From Rhizopus sp. PT2906 (lineage: Eukaryota; Mucoromycota; Mucoromycetes; Mucorales; Rhizopodaceae), in NCBI GenBank assembly GCA_025529335.1, contig JAMYHX010000568.1, positions 1-24,891 on the forward strand: a stretch of 24,891 nucleotides of DNA, in the 5' to 3' direction. Of the stretch, positions 1 to 9,811 are shown in pieces. Below the pieces are notes generated by a model that saw only the letters and a list, made by a program, of their open reading frames with translations, ran no database searches and was not told the DNA's origin. Each line of letters opens with the position of its first letter. Positions within the stretch are counted from its first letter, which is position 1. A program made the translations under genes and the position numbers.

Positions 1-1068
1 CAAGCTCCATTTGAACCTTGCAAGATCATATTCCAATTTAGTTTGCCAATCTGGTGCCTTTTCTTGCTCTATCATAGGTTCATCATTATTTAGTGCTGGT
101 GGCGATGACAACAGCAAAGGGGGAGAAGAAAAAGATGAAGGGATCAGGGGAGATGCAGGTGCATTAGGAGGTTGAGAAGGGGAAGGGTCGTTTAGGACAA
201 GCGTCAATTTGGCCAGGATGTTCGTTTGCATATCTAAGATATGATCCATTGTCGTATTCGTATGGTTCTTTAACTGCAACACTTGGCTTTGAAGTTTCAT
301 CAGCTCATAATCATTAATATGATGATGATTGGAAAGTAATGTCTGTAGGATCTTTTCCTGTTGTTTCAAAAAGGATTGCTTCCATCGCTCCTCTTCGTCT
401 TCTTCTTGTATTAGTTTCTCCTTGATGGATGTAGGAATGGGCGACGAAGGATGATCATCCGTTGCTGTTGTCGTCGTTGTCGTCGTTGAGCTGTTGTTAC
501 TATTGGCTGACTCTTTCTTTTGTTTATGGGCTGTACTACTCTGTATGTCTGTATTTACAATGACATTTCGATCACAACCTGCACAGATGTGCCTTCGCAG
601 TTGATCACACTCATGATGATGTAAAGCCTTTACTCATTATTATGTGTAAGTATATAAAGCAAATGTTTATCTCGAAAACATCAAAGTTACCTCAATCGAT
701 TGTTGTTTTGGTGCTATCGAATGAGTCAGCTCAGGGGATTCAAGGGACGGCTTCTTCTCTATGGCCGGGCCACTGCTTGGTGCCCAAGAGCTTCTTCTTT
801 TTTGTGAAACATCTTGTAGATATTTACTGTCTACTTTAAAGTTGTTTAGCGATGGTTTTCTGCTGATCACTCGTCGCTTAGATTTATTAATTAATGGCTG
901 TGGTGATGGTGATGGGGATGGGGATTTGATGACCATTTTAGCAAGACTAGATGCTGTATTCCGTGTGAGACTGCTTGTATCTGTCATGGAACCTTCCATT
1001 GAAATGGGCCGAATACTCTTACGACGACCCGTTGGTGGAAGAACAGTGGTTGGAGGTTGTACGAGCAT
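1..1068 (-). CDS. Uncharacterised Ser-rich coiled-coil protein (3' end cut by window)
   Basis: Two exons can be joined: 691-1068 (126 codons from an ATG at 1068, phase 0) and 1-627, with a 63-nt GT-AG intron at 628-690. The second exon stays open to base 1, so the protein is at least 335 residues and lacks its C-terminus here. The first exon is rich in Ser, Pro and basic residues (SPSPSPSP run, KRRVISRKPS), suggesting a disordered, phosphorylatable region. The second starts with a His/Cys cluster (HHHEC, then HICAGCD) that might bind a metal, then a poly-Thr/Ser linker. A charged helical stretch (QEEDEEERWKQ, later leucine-spaced) looks like a coiled coil, followed by a Pro/Ser-rich region. 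I do not recognise the family. Longer upstream starts in this frame run through poly-Lys and hydrophobic translation of UTR-like DNA, so the ATG at 1068 is preferred. Confidence 0.55.
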
Positions 1069-1612
1069 GATGTATGAATGAAATGTATACAATACAGAGA
1101 AAGAAAGAAGGATTAAAAGAAAAAAGAGGAGAATAGAGAAGAAATAAATAGAAAAAAAGGGAAGAAAAAGGAAAAAGTGTTTTATCCATGCTACAGATAA
1201 ATAAATAAAAAAAACCTCTGCTTTTTTTTTTTTTACAAGATAAATGTACTTCATATATTATTATACACCCATGACGATTGGCCTGGGAACTTGACAAATT
1301 AAACCCTCTTCGGGAGGGAAAACAAGTACAAAAGATGAGGTTTAAAGAAAGGTCTTCCCCGGATTTTCAAACAAGAGTTTTGTTTATGAAGGGTTGCATA
1401 CCCTTTTCATGCAGTTTCCTGCAGAAAGTTTAAAATAAGAGAGTAAACATAAACGTTTGTACATTTATTATGACAAAAAGTAGAAACGTCATTTTTATCA
1501 ATAGGATCTGACGCCCCAATGACTTTCCCCTTGATATTGTCTTGCCTTGGTAACACAATTAGAGTATTCATAGCAACAGTAATGTGCCTGATGATTTTAT
1601 ATTTTTTTGATT
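1069..1612. other. Intergenic, no gene seen
   Basis: This stretch lies between the promoter side of one minus-strand gene and the 3' end of the next. It is A/T-rich with a purine-rich block (about 1095-1175) and a T-run near 1220-1235. Two small hairpin-capable motifs sit side by side around 1387-1423 (GGGT-ACCC and TGCAG-CTGCA arms), and another (CCCTC-GAGGG arms) lies near 1304-1318. ORFs here have low-complexity translations and no recognisable domain. Confidence 0.6.
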
Positions 1613-2489
1613 TTATTGGCGGAAGCCGCCACTGAACGCAAAGGGCACAAAGATGAATATACCAAATATGGAGAATAACCAAATCATCAATGTTTTATAT
1701 GCATGCATCCATTGTTTATACTTTTCATGCTGAACCTGATTGTTCAATCTGTTCAGATGACCAGGTAAATTCATGTATATTGAATGAACTGCTTCGAGTC
1801 GCTTCTTTATCAGTTTCAAGTCGACATCCACTTCATAAAGTAGCGTCCGATTACCCTTTATGAATAGAGATGCGTCCACATGATCTTCATTAATGTGCCG
1901 CAGCCATGCCCTAGAAACGTCCTTGTCTAATTCATGTAGTTTCACCTGATATTTTAATATCTCATGCCGGTTACGTTGAATTCGAAATAATTGCGCATCA
2001 AGTAAGTGTTGCTTCCCTTTGATGCCAAGTATAGCGTTATGAATCAACCGAGGTACTACATTGTCTGCAGGCAAGAGATCAGATGGAGGTATAGATGGAA
2101 AGGAAGCATCGTTTGGCATTTTGATCATTTCAATCTGTCGTCTGATCTGCAACCATCTCGTGTCTAGCTTCTTCTTGTATACACTGCTCATCCTCTGAAC
2201 ATTATTTCTCTTTTTATTTGTCAATTTCTTCTTTTTCTTTGAGAATCGGATATAAAGCGGCCTTTTGACTATATTGTTTCTTTCGTTCCTTAACAATTTT
2301 GGAGATTGAACTGTAAGTTGTTAGCCCTTTTCTCCTCTGTTTTCTCCTTTTCTTGTTACATTTTAACAAAGTCTTTTGATGATCAAACAAACTTTGCAAT
2401 GGCCATTTTGGTTTTCTCTGCTTCTTTTTTCCTGCCTTCCATTTGCTTACTAATCCCTTGATCTTATTGTGATCCAATGATCTTTTCAT
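1613..2489 (-). CDS. Basic protein with a C-terminal membrane helix, unknown family
   Basis: Two exons join in frame: 2360-2489 and 1613-2310, with a 49-nt GT-AG intron (2311-2359) that has a CTAAC branch site and a TTACAG acceptor. The product is 275 aa. Residues 1-85 are very rich in Lys/Arg (KKKQRKPKW, SKKKKK). The middle is predicted helical with few hydrophobic runs. One membrane helix lies near residues 250-270 (LMIWLFSIFGIFIFVPFAF), leaving a six- to eight-residue tail, so it could be tail-anchored. The family is not recognised. Without the intron the two halves look like separate ORFs; the exact phase match and canonical splice signals favour one gene. It is divergent from the Zn2Cys6 gene, 67 bp between starts. 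An internal ATG at 2191 would give a 192-aa version. Confidence 0.65.
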
Positions 2490-2556
2490 TTTTTCGGAGA
2501 GAAAAAAAATATGCCAAGACACACTTTTCTTTCTAATATTCTAATCTTGGCTGTGC
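2490..2556. promoter_or_regulatory. Shared divergent promoter region
   Basis: Only 67 bp separate the start codon of the basic membrane-helix gene (-) from that of the Zn2Cys6 factor (+). Both 5' regions, or at least the 5' UTRs, must overlap or share this space. No clear TATA box or operator could be picked out by eye. Co-regulation of the two genes is an inference from the geometry only. Confidence 0.4.
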
Positions 2557-4698
2557 ATGTCAAAAAGAAAGATTAGCTGCTCCAGCTGTCGCTCCAAGAA
2601 ACTAAAATGTGACGGAGGCAATCCATGTGAACGATGTAAATATAAAAACATAGAATGTATATATGCAAAACCAGGACAAGTCGGTCGACCACCCAAGAAT
2701 GCAGTTGTAAATAAATTTATCTTGGCTCGACCTGATAACGCAAGATGTCGAGAATTCATATTTGAACATGTCTCCAATCTATCTCCTACACGATACTTGA
2801 AGGATAACCAGTCGCAAGGCCTCGATTATTATCTCACTTATTTATATAACCAGCAATTTTTACCTGAAGGCAGCAAGTTTGCAAAATTATTAAATTCTTC
2901 AACAAGCCCTCAGGAGCGTCCGATGCGGTCAAAGACAATATTGAAAAAGACGCATAGGCAGCTCGATTTACAGATTGACGACTTGGCACAATACTTTAGT
3001 TGGATGAGTGCTGACATTTCAGCCATTATGGCACAACGTCTTTCTCGACTAAGGCTGTCTTACTATAACTGTATAGAATTCGTAGCCACTGCACTCAACA
3101 GTGACCCATCCACAAGTTTTTTCGAACCACCTTCTTCAGCACTTGTCCTAAGTAATCCGCTCAATTCATTACCGCCACACCAGGCACTGCGGCTGATCGA
3201 CTATTTCTTTCACATTCACCCATACTCCATCATGATTAATAAAACCATGCTCCTTCAGGCTTACTGGACAGATACGGCCGATCCAATCTTGCTGTCTGTC
3301 ATCTACGGCACCACTCTCTTTTTATCCCCCATCTTGGAGGGAGAACAACTTTTGCTGTGGAGAAAGGAAAATTTGAACAACCGTAATCCGTTCTTGGATT
3401 ATGCTCACGTGTTGCTCTCAAAAGCGTCGGCAGAGGCAACCTTAAGTCGCTATCAGGCTGTTGTTCTGCTTGGTTTGTTTGAAATAACGTTTGGATATGC
3501 TAAAAAGGGAACATCTCTCTTTGCACTCTCGTACATGATTGCAGAAAAGTTAGGCTTGTTCAACAACACTTTACCTCCAGGATTGACACCTGTCGAAAAG
3601 GAACTATTGCTTATTACTTTCTGGGCAGTATTTCAGTGTACTGTTAGAGGATGCGTTGAACGTAAGGAAGAATATACAGGAAAAAGAAAGACAGCTTGGG
3701 GCTAATGCTCATTCTTTGTAGTTGTGCAGATTCCACGTGTCACTCTCGGCCATCAATTACATCCATATCCACCCATGAATGTACGAGAATCTCTATCGTA
3801 TCAATTAGATATTCAGAATGGAAACAATAGAGCATTTAGACACTATGATTATATTGTAGAAACATTCTATATTCAATCCGTAATTGCAAAGACATGCTGC
3901 ATGATCATATTTACGTTACCACATGAAGCAGACAATGAGACGGTAGAACAAGAAATACAGCATATCTTGAATAATCTTTATGGATTTATACAGCGAAAAC
4001 AACAGCAGATGTCAAAGCTTCAAGCATTTACCCTCGAGCTATTCCATTACTTTTTTGCCATAACTTTGTTATTCTTGAAGAGAACATTAGGGAGTAAACA
4101 CTTCAAGATTCAACAGCCTCCGTCCTCATTGCCTCGTCTGGATCTTTCTGATCCAGAAAATGTGCGGTGCATCTATCAAGCACTACCCAATGCTATGGCT
4201 ATCATCAATAAGACAAATGATTTTCTCAACAGCAATTCAGCAAGCCTCTATCAGCCTGGTCTTTTACCTCGTGGTTTGATGTTAACTACTTTAGACGCCG
4301 CATCGATTGTTTTGATGAATCACTACACACTAGAGCCAACACCGATTGTTCGCCAATATATAGAAACAATTGATGTCATTTTATCACGCCGAGATGCTTG
4401 GAAGACGTTGGACATATCAGAGGTCGCTAAACTAGAAATTCAGACGTTTCTACAAAATCATATGCCACAAAGTGATTCATCTTCAATTGGAAGTCCATCA
4501 ATGGATATGATGTCATCTCTCATCCCGTTTGATTTATTTGATCCAGCAACACTTTGGATGAATCCAATTGACCTTCTTCAAGACAATACATTTGATATCA
4601 CTTCATGCTTAGATTCTTCTGCTTTAACAACAGCAACCATAGACACAAACTGGCTAAACGGCGAATTTGATTTGTTAAACTCAAACTTTATGCAATAA
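2557..4698 (+). CDS. Zn2Cys6 (Gal4-type) fungal transcription factor
   Basis: Exons 2557-3661 and 3722-4698 join through a 60-nt intron (GTAAGG...TTTGTAG) to give 693 aa. The N-terminus carries a complete Zn2Cys6 binuclear cluster: Cys8, 11, 18, 24, 27 and 34 (CX2CX6CX5CX2CX6C), with the basic RSKKLK segment that contacts DNA. A linker with GRPPK follows. The middle (about residues 205-400, with RLIDYFFHIHPYSIM) resembles the fungal-specific transcription factor domain (PF04082), a regulatory helical region. The C-terminus (last ~80 residues) is acidic and rich in Asn, Asp, Ser and Leu, suiting an activation domain. It should be nuclear and bind CGG-type half-sites, but target genes cannot be inferred. 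The other candidate acceptor, at 3729, would shift the frame. The next gene starts 99 bp downstream on the same strand. Confidence 0.9.
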
Positions 4699-4797
4699 CA
4701 ATATCTTGTGTTACTTTCGCCCCCTATAATTTTTAAGCCCACTTTTTTTTTTTTCTGTGTTTTCTTGCTTTTCTTTCTTTAAGAGAAAACAAAGAAC

Positions 4798-6534
4798 ATG
4801 TATCAGCCACAGCAAGGACAACAACAACAACAGTATTATCCACCACCTCCAACCATGCAACAAAATCAAAATTATCACCCACCACCAGAACAACAACAGT
4901 ATCCACCGCCAGATTATAATACGTCGTACCAACAGCAAGCACCTTATTCCGAAGAACCAAACAAAGGCATCAAACCCTCAAGTGGATGGAATGATGTCTG
5001 GGCTACGGTACTTTGGTTAATCAATTTGGGTGCATTTATTGGATTATCTGTCGTTGCCATTAGTACATACAAAAGCCATGGCACAACCTACGGGGGTGTC
5101 CAATCATCAAATCCTTATCCTAGATTAACCTTTGATACATCTACTTTTGCCATCTTTGGATACGCGGCTGTAGTTGGATTTGGTATTAGTTTATTATATT
5201 TGATTATTGCCAACATGTAAAATATAAAAAATTGACAAAGGAATGTGTTATTTTTCTTACAAGATTCATTAGGATTCCTGGCCCATTGATCTACATCACG
5301 TTCATTGGGTCGATCATTGTTTACTTTGGAGTGACAATCTATTACTTTGTTAGACATTATTACTCAGCAGCTATCGTCTTTTTGATCTTTTCGTGTCTTT
5401 ATGCTCTTTGCTTTTTTTGGTGGAGAAGTAGAATCCCTTTTGCGACAGGCAAGTCATATTTCGTGTTTTGTTTCTAAAACTAACCAAAAAATGACAGTCA
5501 TGCTAAAGACCATCGTGGGTATCACTCGAAAGTATCCAAGCACCATCTTCACTGGTATCCTATCGCTCATCATTCAAACCGCATTCTCATTCTGGTTCAT
5601 GTTTACCGTCATCGGTATCTATCAAGCATGGTACAGCTCAAGTAGCAATAACTCTCGATTGAATTGTGCTATGGTCTTTTTGGTCTTTTCGTTTTATTGG
5701 ACTTCACAAGTGATTACCTATGTAACTCATGTCACGCTTGCGGGGCTCTTTGCCACCGTCTATTTCCTAAACGACGGTATCAAACATCCTATCTGGGGCA
5801 GTGCCAAACGCGCTCTGACCACTAGCTTTGGTTCTATTTGTTTTGGATCTCTCTTGATTGCCCTCATCAACCTGGTTCGATTCTTTTTACGCGTTGCTCA
5901 ATCCAATACGGATAATCCATGTGCTGCATTCTTTATTTGCATCATCCAATGTATAGTCAACTGCTTTGCTGGGTTATTTGTAAGTGTGTAGTCATCAAAC
6001 AAACCTATATCCTGACTTTTTTTTTTTTTTTTTTTCTTTCTTTCTTAGGAATGGTTCACTTATTATGCCTTCAGTGGTGTAGCAATCTACGGTAAACCGT
6101 TTATTCCTACTGCTCGAAACACATGGAACATGGTCAAGGACCGTGGTATTGAAGCCATGATCAATGACAACTTGATTGGTAATGTCTTGTTTATGGGAGG
6201 ACTACTCGTAGGTGTTCTTTCTGGTCTATTAGGATACATTTATCTGGAAGTAAGCAGACCTTCATATAATGCCAATGGAGGCATGACGCCTGTTATCGTC
6301 ATGATGTGTTTCTTGATCGGTGCTTCCATGTTTTCAACCGTTGCGACTGTGATTTCGAGCGGTGTGGCTACCACTTTTGTTTGTCTTGCAGAAGATCCAG
6401 ATGCTTTGAGGAGGTAAAGAAGAAGATAATATATATATATACATGTACTGATTTATTTTTGGGATATTAGGTCAAAGCCTGAACTCTATGAAAGTATTCG
6501 CCAGACTTGGCCAAGAGTCGTTCAAGGCGTATAG
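4798..6534 (+). CDS. PNS1: Pns1-like protein, choline transporter-like (CTL) family
   Basis: Five exons: 4798-5216, 5264-5448, 5498-5979, 6049-6413, 6471-6534; product 504 aa. Residues 1-60 are a cytosolic tail rich in Gln, Pro and Tyr (QQGQQQQQYYPPPP). About ten hydrophobic membrane segments follow. Family hallmarks near the C-terminus are VAIYGKPFIPTARNTWN, KDRGIEAMINDN and CLAEDPDAL. The last exon encodes KPELYESIRQTWP and the stop, the usual CTL ending. These proteins sit in the plasma membrane; the yeast Pns1 substrate is not established and choline uptake is not proven for fungal members. Intron 2 (5449-5497) has a GC donor (CAG/GCAAGT), supported by family conservation across the junction and by a CTAAC branch site. 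The gene ends 62 bp from the converging DUS2 gene. Confidence 0.92.
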
Positions 6535-6556
6535 TTTAAGATACACATTACACGTT

Positions 6557-6562
6557 TTTATT
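6557..6562 (-). terminator. Polyadenylation signal AATAAA for the DUS2 gene
   Basis: The minus strand reads AATAAA about 35 nt past the DUS2 stop codon, inside the 62-bp gap shared with the 3' end of the Pns1 gene. The two transcripts probably overlap at their 3' ends. Confidence 0.45.
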
Positions 6563-6596
6563 AATTTACTATACAAATACTTTTTTTAATCATTGT

Positions 6597-8035
6597 CTAT
6601 TCTGATTTAGACTTCTTTTCTATTTGACCTTCTTGTTTGTCTTCATCGTCTCTTTCACGTTTATTCTCATTTTCCGTCTCGTCATTCTCAGTTTTCCGTT
6701 TAGCCTGTTGTTCACTGGTCACTTTTCGGTAATAATCCATTAATCCGAAAATTTGGCTTGAAGACACATTAGTTTCTTGATAAAATGCGACTCTTTTTTC
6801 TTTTTCTTACCACAAATCCTCTGTTGACTTTGATTTCTGCATGCTTCGATATAACTCGGATCTTGTATGATCAGAGTCTTCAGTGTTCATGCACAGAATG
6901 ACATATTTTGTATTCTGAAAGACATTCTCAGTATCGACGCACTATAAAGTGTGTTATCATCTTGCTGATAGAGAAAAAAAAAGGAGGGGAACTGACCTTT
7001 TTTATATAAGCACGAACAACTTCACCAAATGGCAATAATCCTTCTTTTCTAAAAGCAGACGGATTCCATTGAGCGCCTCTAGCGATCATTGCAGAATCAG
7101 CATCTATTCACAAGTGTTTTTAATACATAACCTTTGCTTTTGTCGATTTTTCTTCTTACGTGTCAGTTTTTTGACCTTTTCAATATCTGCGTATTGAAAG
7201 ATATCACCATTGACTGTCACGGGTATATCTCTTACAGACTTGACAGCCTCGACAACTTCTCTTAATCTCTCCCATAATGCTTTCTCGGTCGATCTCATCT
7301 CCTTTGTGCGACAATGCACCGTCAATGCCTTGATCCCGGTAGCAGCAATCCTTTTGACAAGCTTCAATGTTTCCTCCTGAGTTGGAAGCAAGCGGATCTT
7401 ACAAGTCACTGGCATCCCTGTGTGACAGATGAGGTTTTCCAAGATTTTGCAGAGACGATCTGGGTCGGTCAGTAAGGCAGCACCCATACCTCCTTGGACT
7501 GAAAACTTCTTGGGACATCCACAGTTGAGATCAACACCTGCTACATCTTGTTTGAGTGTCAAGGCAGCTTGTAAGGCAAGATCGGGATCTGCTGTACCGA
7601 GTTGAAGAATAACTTTGCCCTTTTCGTCGGGATGAGTGCTAAATGTCAATGATTTTCCTTTACGATAATCAATAGTTCCTGTAGCTTCTACACTAATGTG
7701 TTAAACAATACTAGCCAAAAACAAAAAATGTGTGTGATTACCATTATATTCTCGAACAGATCCAATAATTCTCTTGTCTACTAATTCTTCTGTCCAAACC
7801 AAATCTACATGCCATGTCAATAACTTCTTTTCTTTTTTTTTTTTTTTTTTTTTGGTTACCTGCTCCATATTCAAGTGCCAATAGACGCATGGGCAAAGTA
7901 CCGATTCGTACCTTAAATCAATAAGTTATTCTTGTTCATTATTGTTGTTGTTTATTAATTTACTGTCTAAATAATTACCATCGGTGCAAGAATAACTTTG
8001 TTTGCATAATCAATGTCTGGATGAGTGTTGGTCAT
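6597..8035 (-). CDS. DUS2: tRNA-dihydrouridine(20) synthase Dus2/Smm1
   Basis: Seven exons on the minus strand: 7979-8035, 7860-7911, 7742-7804, 7160-7687, 6997-7103, 6811-6941, 6597-6756; product 365 aa. It reduces uridine 20 in the tRNA D-loop with an FMN cofactor and NAD(P)H. The N-terminal TIM barrel begins with the FMN-binding APMVRIGTLPMRLL segment. The catalytic Cys is Cys115 in DLNCGCPKKFSVQGGMGA. Later come KIRLL, ALTVHCRTKEMR, VTVNGDI and the phosphate-binding MIARGAQWNPS, all typical of Dus2. The C-terminus is a charged Lys/Glu/Asp tail. No double-stranded-RNA-binding domain is present, unlike animal Dus2. Introns are 46-73 nt apart from the slightly longer first one; intron 2 contains a T-run of more than 20. 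Every exon junction restores family sequence, so the model is solid. Confidence 0.93.
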
Positions 8036-8106
8036 TATTAGATAAAAAAAAAAAAAAGACAGAATTTCTCGGACAATGATAAATGTTTTATTGTAAGGCC
8101 CATAAC

Positions 8107-8296
8107 TTAACCTGAGTTCTTCTCTATTTGAAAAGGACTCTTTTCATTCATTCTATGCAACTCCGATCCTTCCATTTCATGGAAATAATGATGAACCTTT
8201 CCATCGGCTATTAAACGATCAGCCTCCGACGCATTCGCTGTTGGGGAGATGACGACACATGCCTCGGTCGACCATTACCTTGTTACTTAGAGGCAT
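8107..8296 (-). CDS. Possible 46-aa two-exon gene, unknown function
   Basis: A minus-strand ATG at 8296 starts a 10-nt exon (8287-8296). A 49-nt intron (8238-8286, GTAACA...CCAACAG) joins it in phase to exon 8107-8237, ending in TAA. The predicted product is 46 residues, hydrophilic and acidic/basic mixed, starting MPLTNASEADRLIADGKV and ending QIEKNSG, with a His-rich middle (VHHYFHEME). No signal peptide or membrane segment is seen and I do not recognise a family. Its composition is protein-like and the intron matches the local size class, but 46 codons can arise by chance and a micro-exon start is easy to over-fit. It lies between the protease 3' end (137 bp) and the DUS2 start (71 bp), all on one strand. 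Confidence 0.38.
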
Positions 8297-8405
8297 GGCG
8301 AATAGGTCTGAATAAATCCATGAACAGATGAATTGATAACAAATGAAAATGAAAAAAAAGACTTTTCTAGAGTTCCCTTTATGATTTTACTAGAGATAAA
8401 AATAG

Positions 8406-8411
8406 TTTATT
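8406..8411 (-). terminator. Polyadenylation signal AATAAA for the aspartic protease
   Basis: AATAAA on the minus strand lies 22 nt after the protease stop codon, in an A/T-rich palindromic patch (ATTTATTTAAATAAA on plus). Confidence 0.5.
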
Positions 8412-8433
8412 TAAATAAATATGTCAGACGCTC

Positions 8434-9726
8434 TTAAGCGTTAATGGAAGGAGCGATTTTGACTTCGGGTACTTCTTGGTTAAAGATAACATAGTTGTTC
8501 TTCAAGAATACATCACCCAAGATAGACAAGCCTCCGAGATCACCATAACTGAAACCAGCAATACAGTTACCTCCATCTTGTTCAAAAATGATGGAATCAG
8601 AAGGAACTTCAAATTCAGCCCCACCAATGCTGAAGGTAAGGGGTTGCAAGTTGGACGTATCACAGTCAATGGTATAGGTACCATCACCATTATCTTGAGC
8701 ATTGTATGCTTCAGCAATCTGAGAGGCAACATCATTAGGGAAGACCAAAAGAGTGGTACCGGTGTCAAGGATGGCGCTGAAGGAATCAGTGACAGATTGG
8801 CCACCAACAGAAGAGCCGTCAACAGTGATACCCCAGAAACCTTGAGAGTTGTCAATGGGGATGGTAGTCAATTCTCCCTTGATCTTGGATGAGTCGTATC
8901 CACCAAAGATATATTCTAGATAAAGACGGAATAAGTTCATGTACAACGAATTCTTTCTTATAACTCTTACCACCACCACCACCGTTGCTAGCCTTTCCGA
9001 GGAAGACACCAAAGATAGGAGAGGAAATGAGACCTTGACTGATCAAATTGTCAACAGGTGTCTTTACACCTTGGACTGTCGTAATGGAATCAAAGGCGAG
9101 ACCCAAGAGACCATCAATTTCTCCACTAGCAAAAGTATCAGATTCAGTCTTGGCCAATTCGATGGTTTGCTTTTTGATAGTGAGGCCACCCAATTCGACA
9201 GTGTCAATACCCAAGATACCACTGGAAGTAGAGCCATCACCATATTGAATGGACCAAGGACGGCCATCCTTTTGATAAGTGCTAGACTTGGAAGGATTGT
9301 AACGGGTTTGAGATGAACCACAATCGCTGCAGAGAGTTGAAGCTATACTCCACATTAAACACACGATATCTTACACGCCTTTTACAATAACTTACCGAAC
9401 CACAAGTCAGAAGAGCCAGTGTCAAAGTCGAGTCTGAGTTCAACACCAGGAGTACCAACCTTGACGATACCATAGTACTCAACATCATTACCACTGTCAG
9501 TTACAGGAACTGCTCCACCACTTTCAGGGGAGACACCAGGAGATTGAGTGGAGAGCTTGTGCTTGGTGTACTTGGCAATGGCCTTTTGGAGTGACTTTTT
9601 GGCACTGGGCTTGTAATTTTCGTTCTTTGTCAATGGAACGTTAATTTTCTTGCCACCAGGAGCAGCTTCAACAGCGAGGGCCACAAAGGCAAGAGTGATA
9701 CAGGAAGAGATCAGAGTGAATTTCAT
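8434..9726 (-). CDS. Secreted aspartic protease, rhizopuspepsin-like (peptidase A1)
   Basis: Three exons: 9396-9726, 8971-9342, 8434-8915 (introns 53 and 55 nt); product 394 aa, the usual length for a rhizopuspepsin precursor. It is an acid endopeptidase exported for extracellular protein digestion. A signal peptide covers about residues 1-22 (hydrophobic ISSCITLAFVALAVEA). A basic propeptide with PLTKNENYKPSAKKSLQKAI follows, and the mature enzyme starts near residue 70. Both catalytic motifs are intact: DFDTGSSDLW (Asp102) and ILDTGTTLL (Asp285). The flap Tyr lies in the IQYGDGSTSSG segment, and a disulphide pair is suggested by TLCSDCGS. IFGGYDSSKIKG and FLKNNYVIFNQ are typical of zygomycete pepsins. 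Orientation is divergent from nothing close: the next 2.9 kb upstream is gene-free. A TATA box lies about 80 bp upstream of the start. Confidence 0.96.
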
Positions 9727-9803
9727 TACTAGAATGAATGAATTGGAAAAAGAAAGGAAATGTTTTTTGATGAGAGAAAAAAAAAGCTTGGGATGAACGC
9801 TCT

Positions 9804-9811
9804 TATTTATA
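9804..9811 (-). promoter_or_regulatory. TATA box of the aspartic protease gene
   Basis: The minus strand reads TATAAATA, about 78-85 bp upstream of the protease ATG at 9726. That spacing fits a core promoter with a short 5' UTR. It is the clearest TATA motif near this start. Confidence 0.5.

Noticed and set aside
761..1081. Plus-strand ORF with a GDGDGDGD run
   Set aside because: It is the antisense shadow of the SPSPSPSP region of the minus-strand gene, which has a better start and a phase-matched intron.
1387..1423. Two adjacent hairpins as a possible structured RNA
   Set aside because: Arms are only 4-5 bp and there is no known RNA signature. Expected by chance at this length.
2214..2522. 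Separate 102-aa basic ORF
   Set aside because: Its first part is exon 1 of the 275-aa gene; the rest reads through the intron and then out of frame. Its apparent extension above 2489 starts at GTG, not ATG.
8476..9316. Plus-strand ORFs opposite the aspartic protease
   Set aside because: Shadows of a strongly conserved three-exon protease gene on the other strand.
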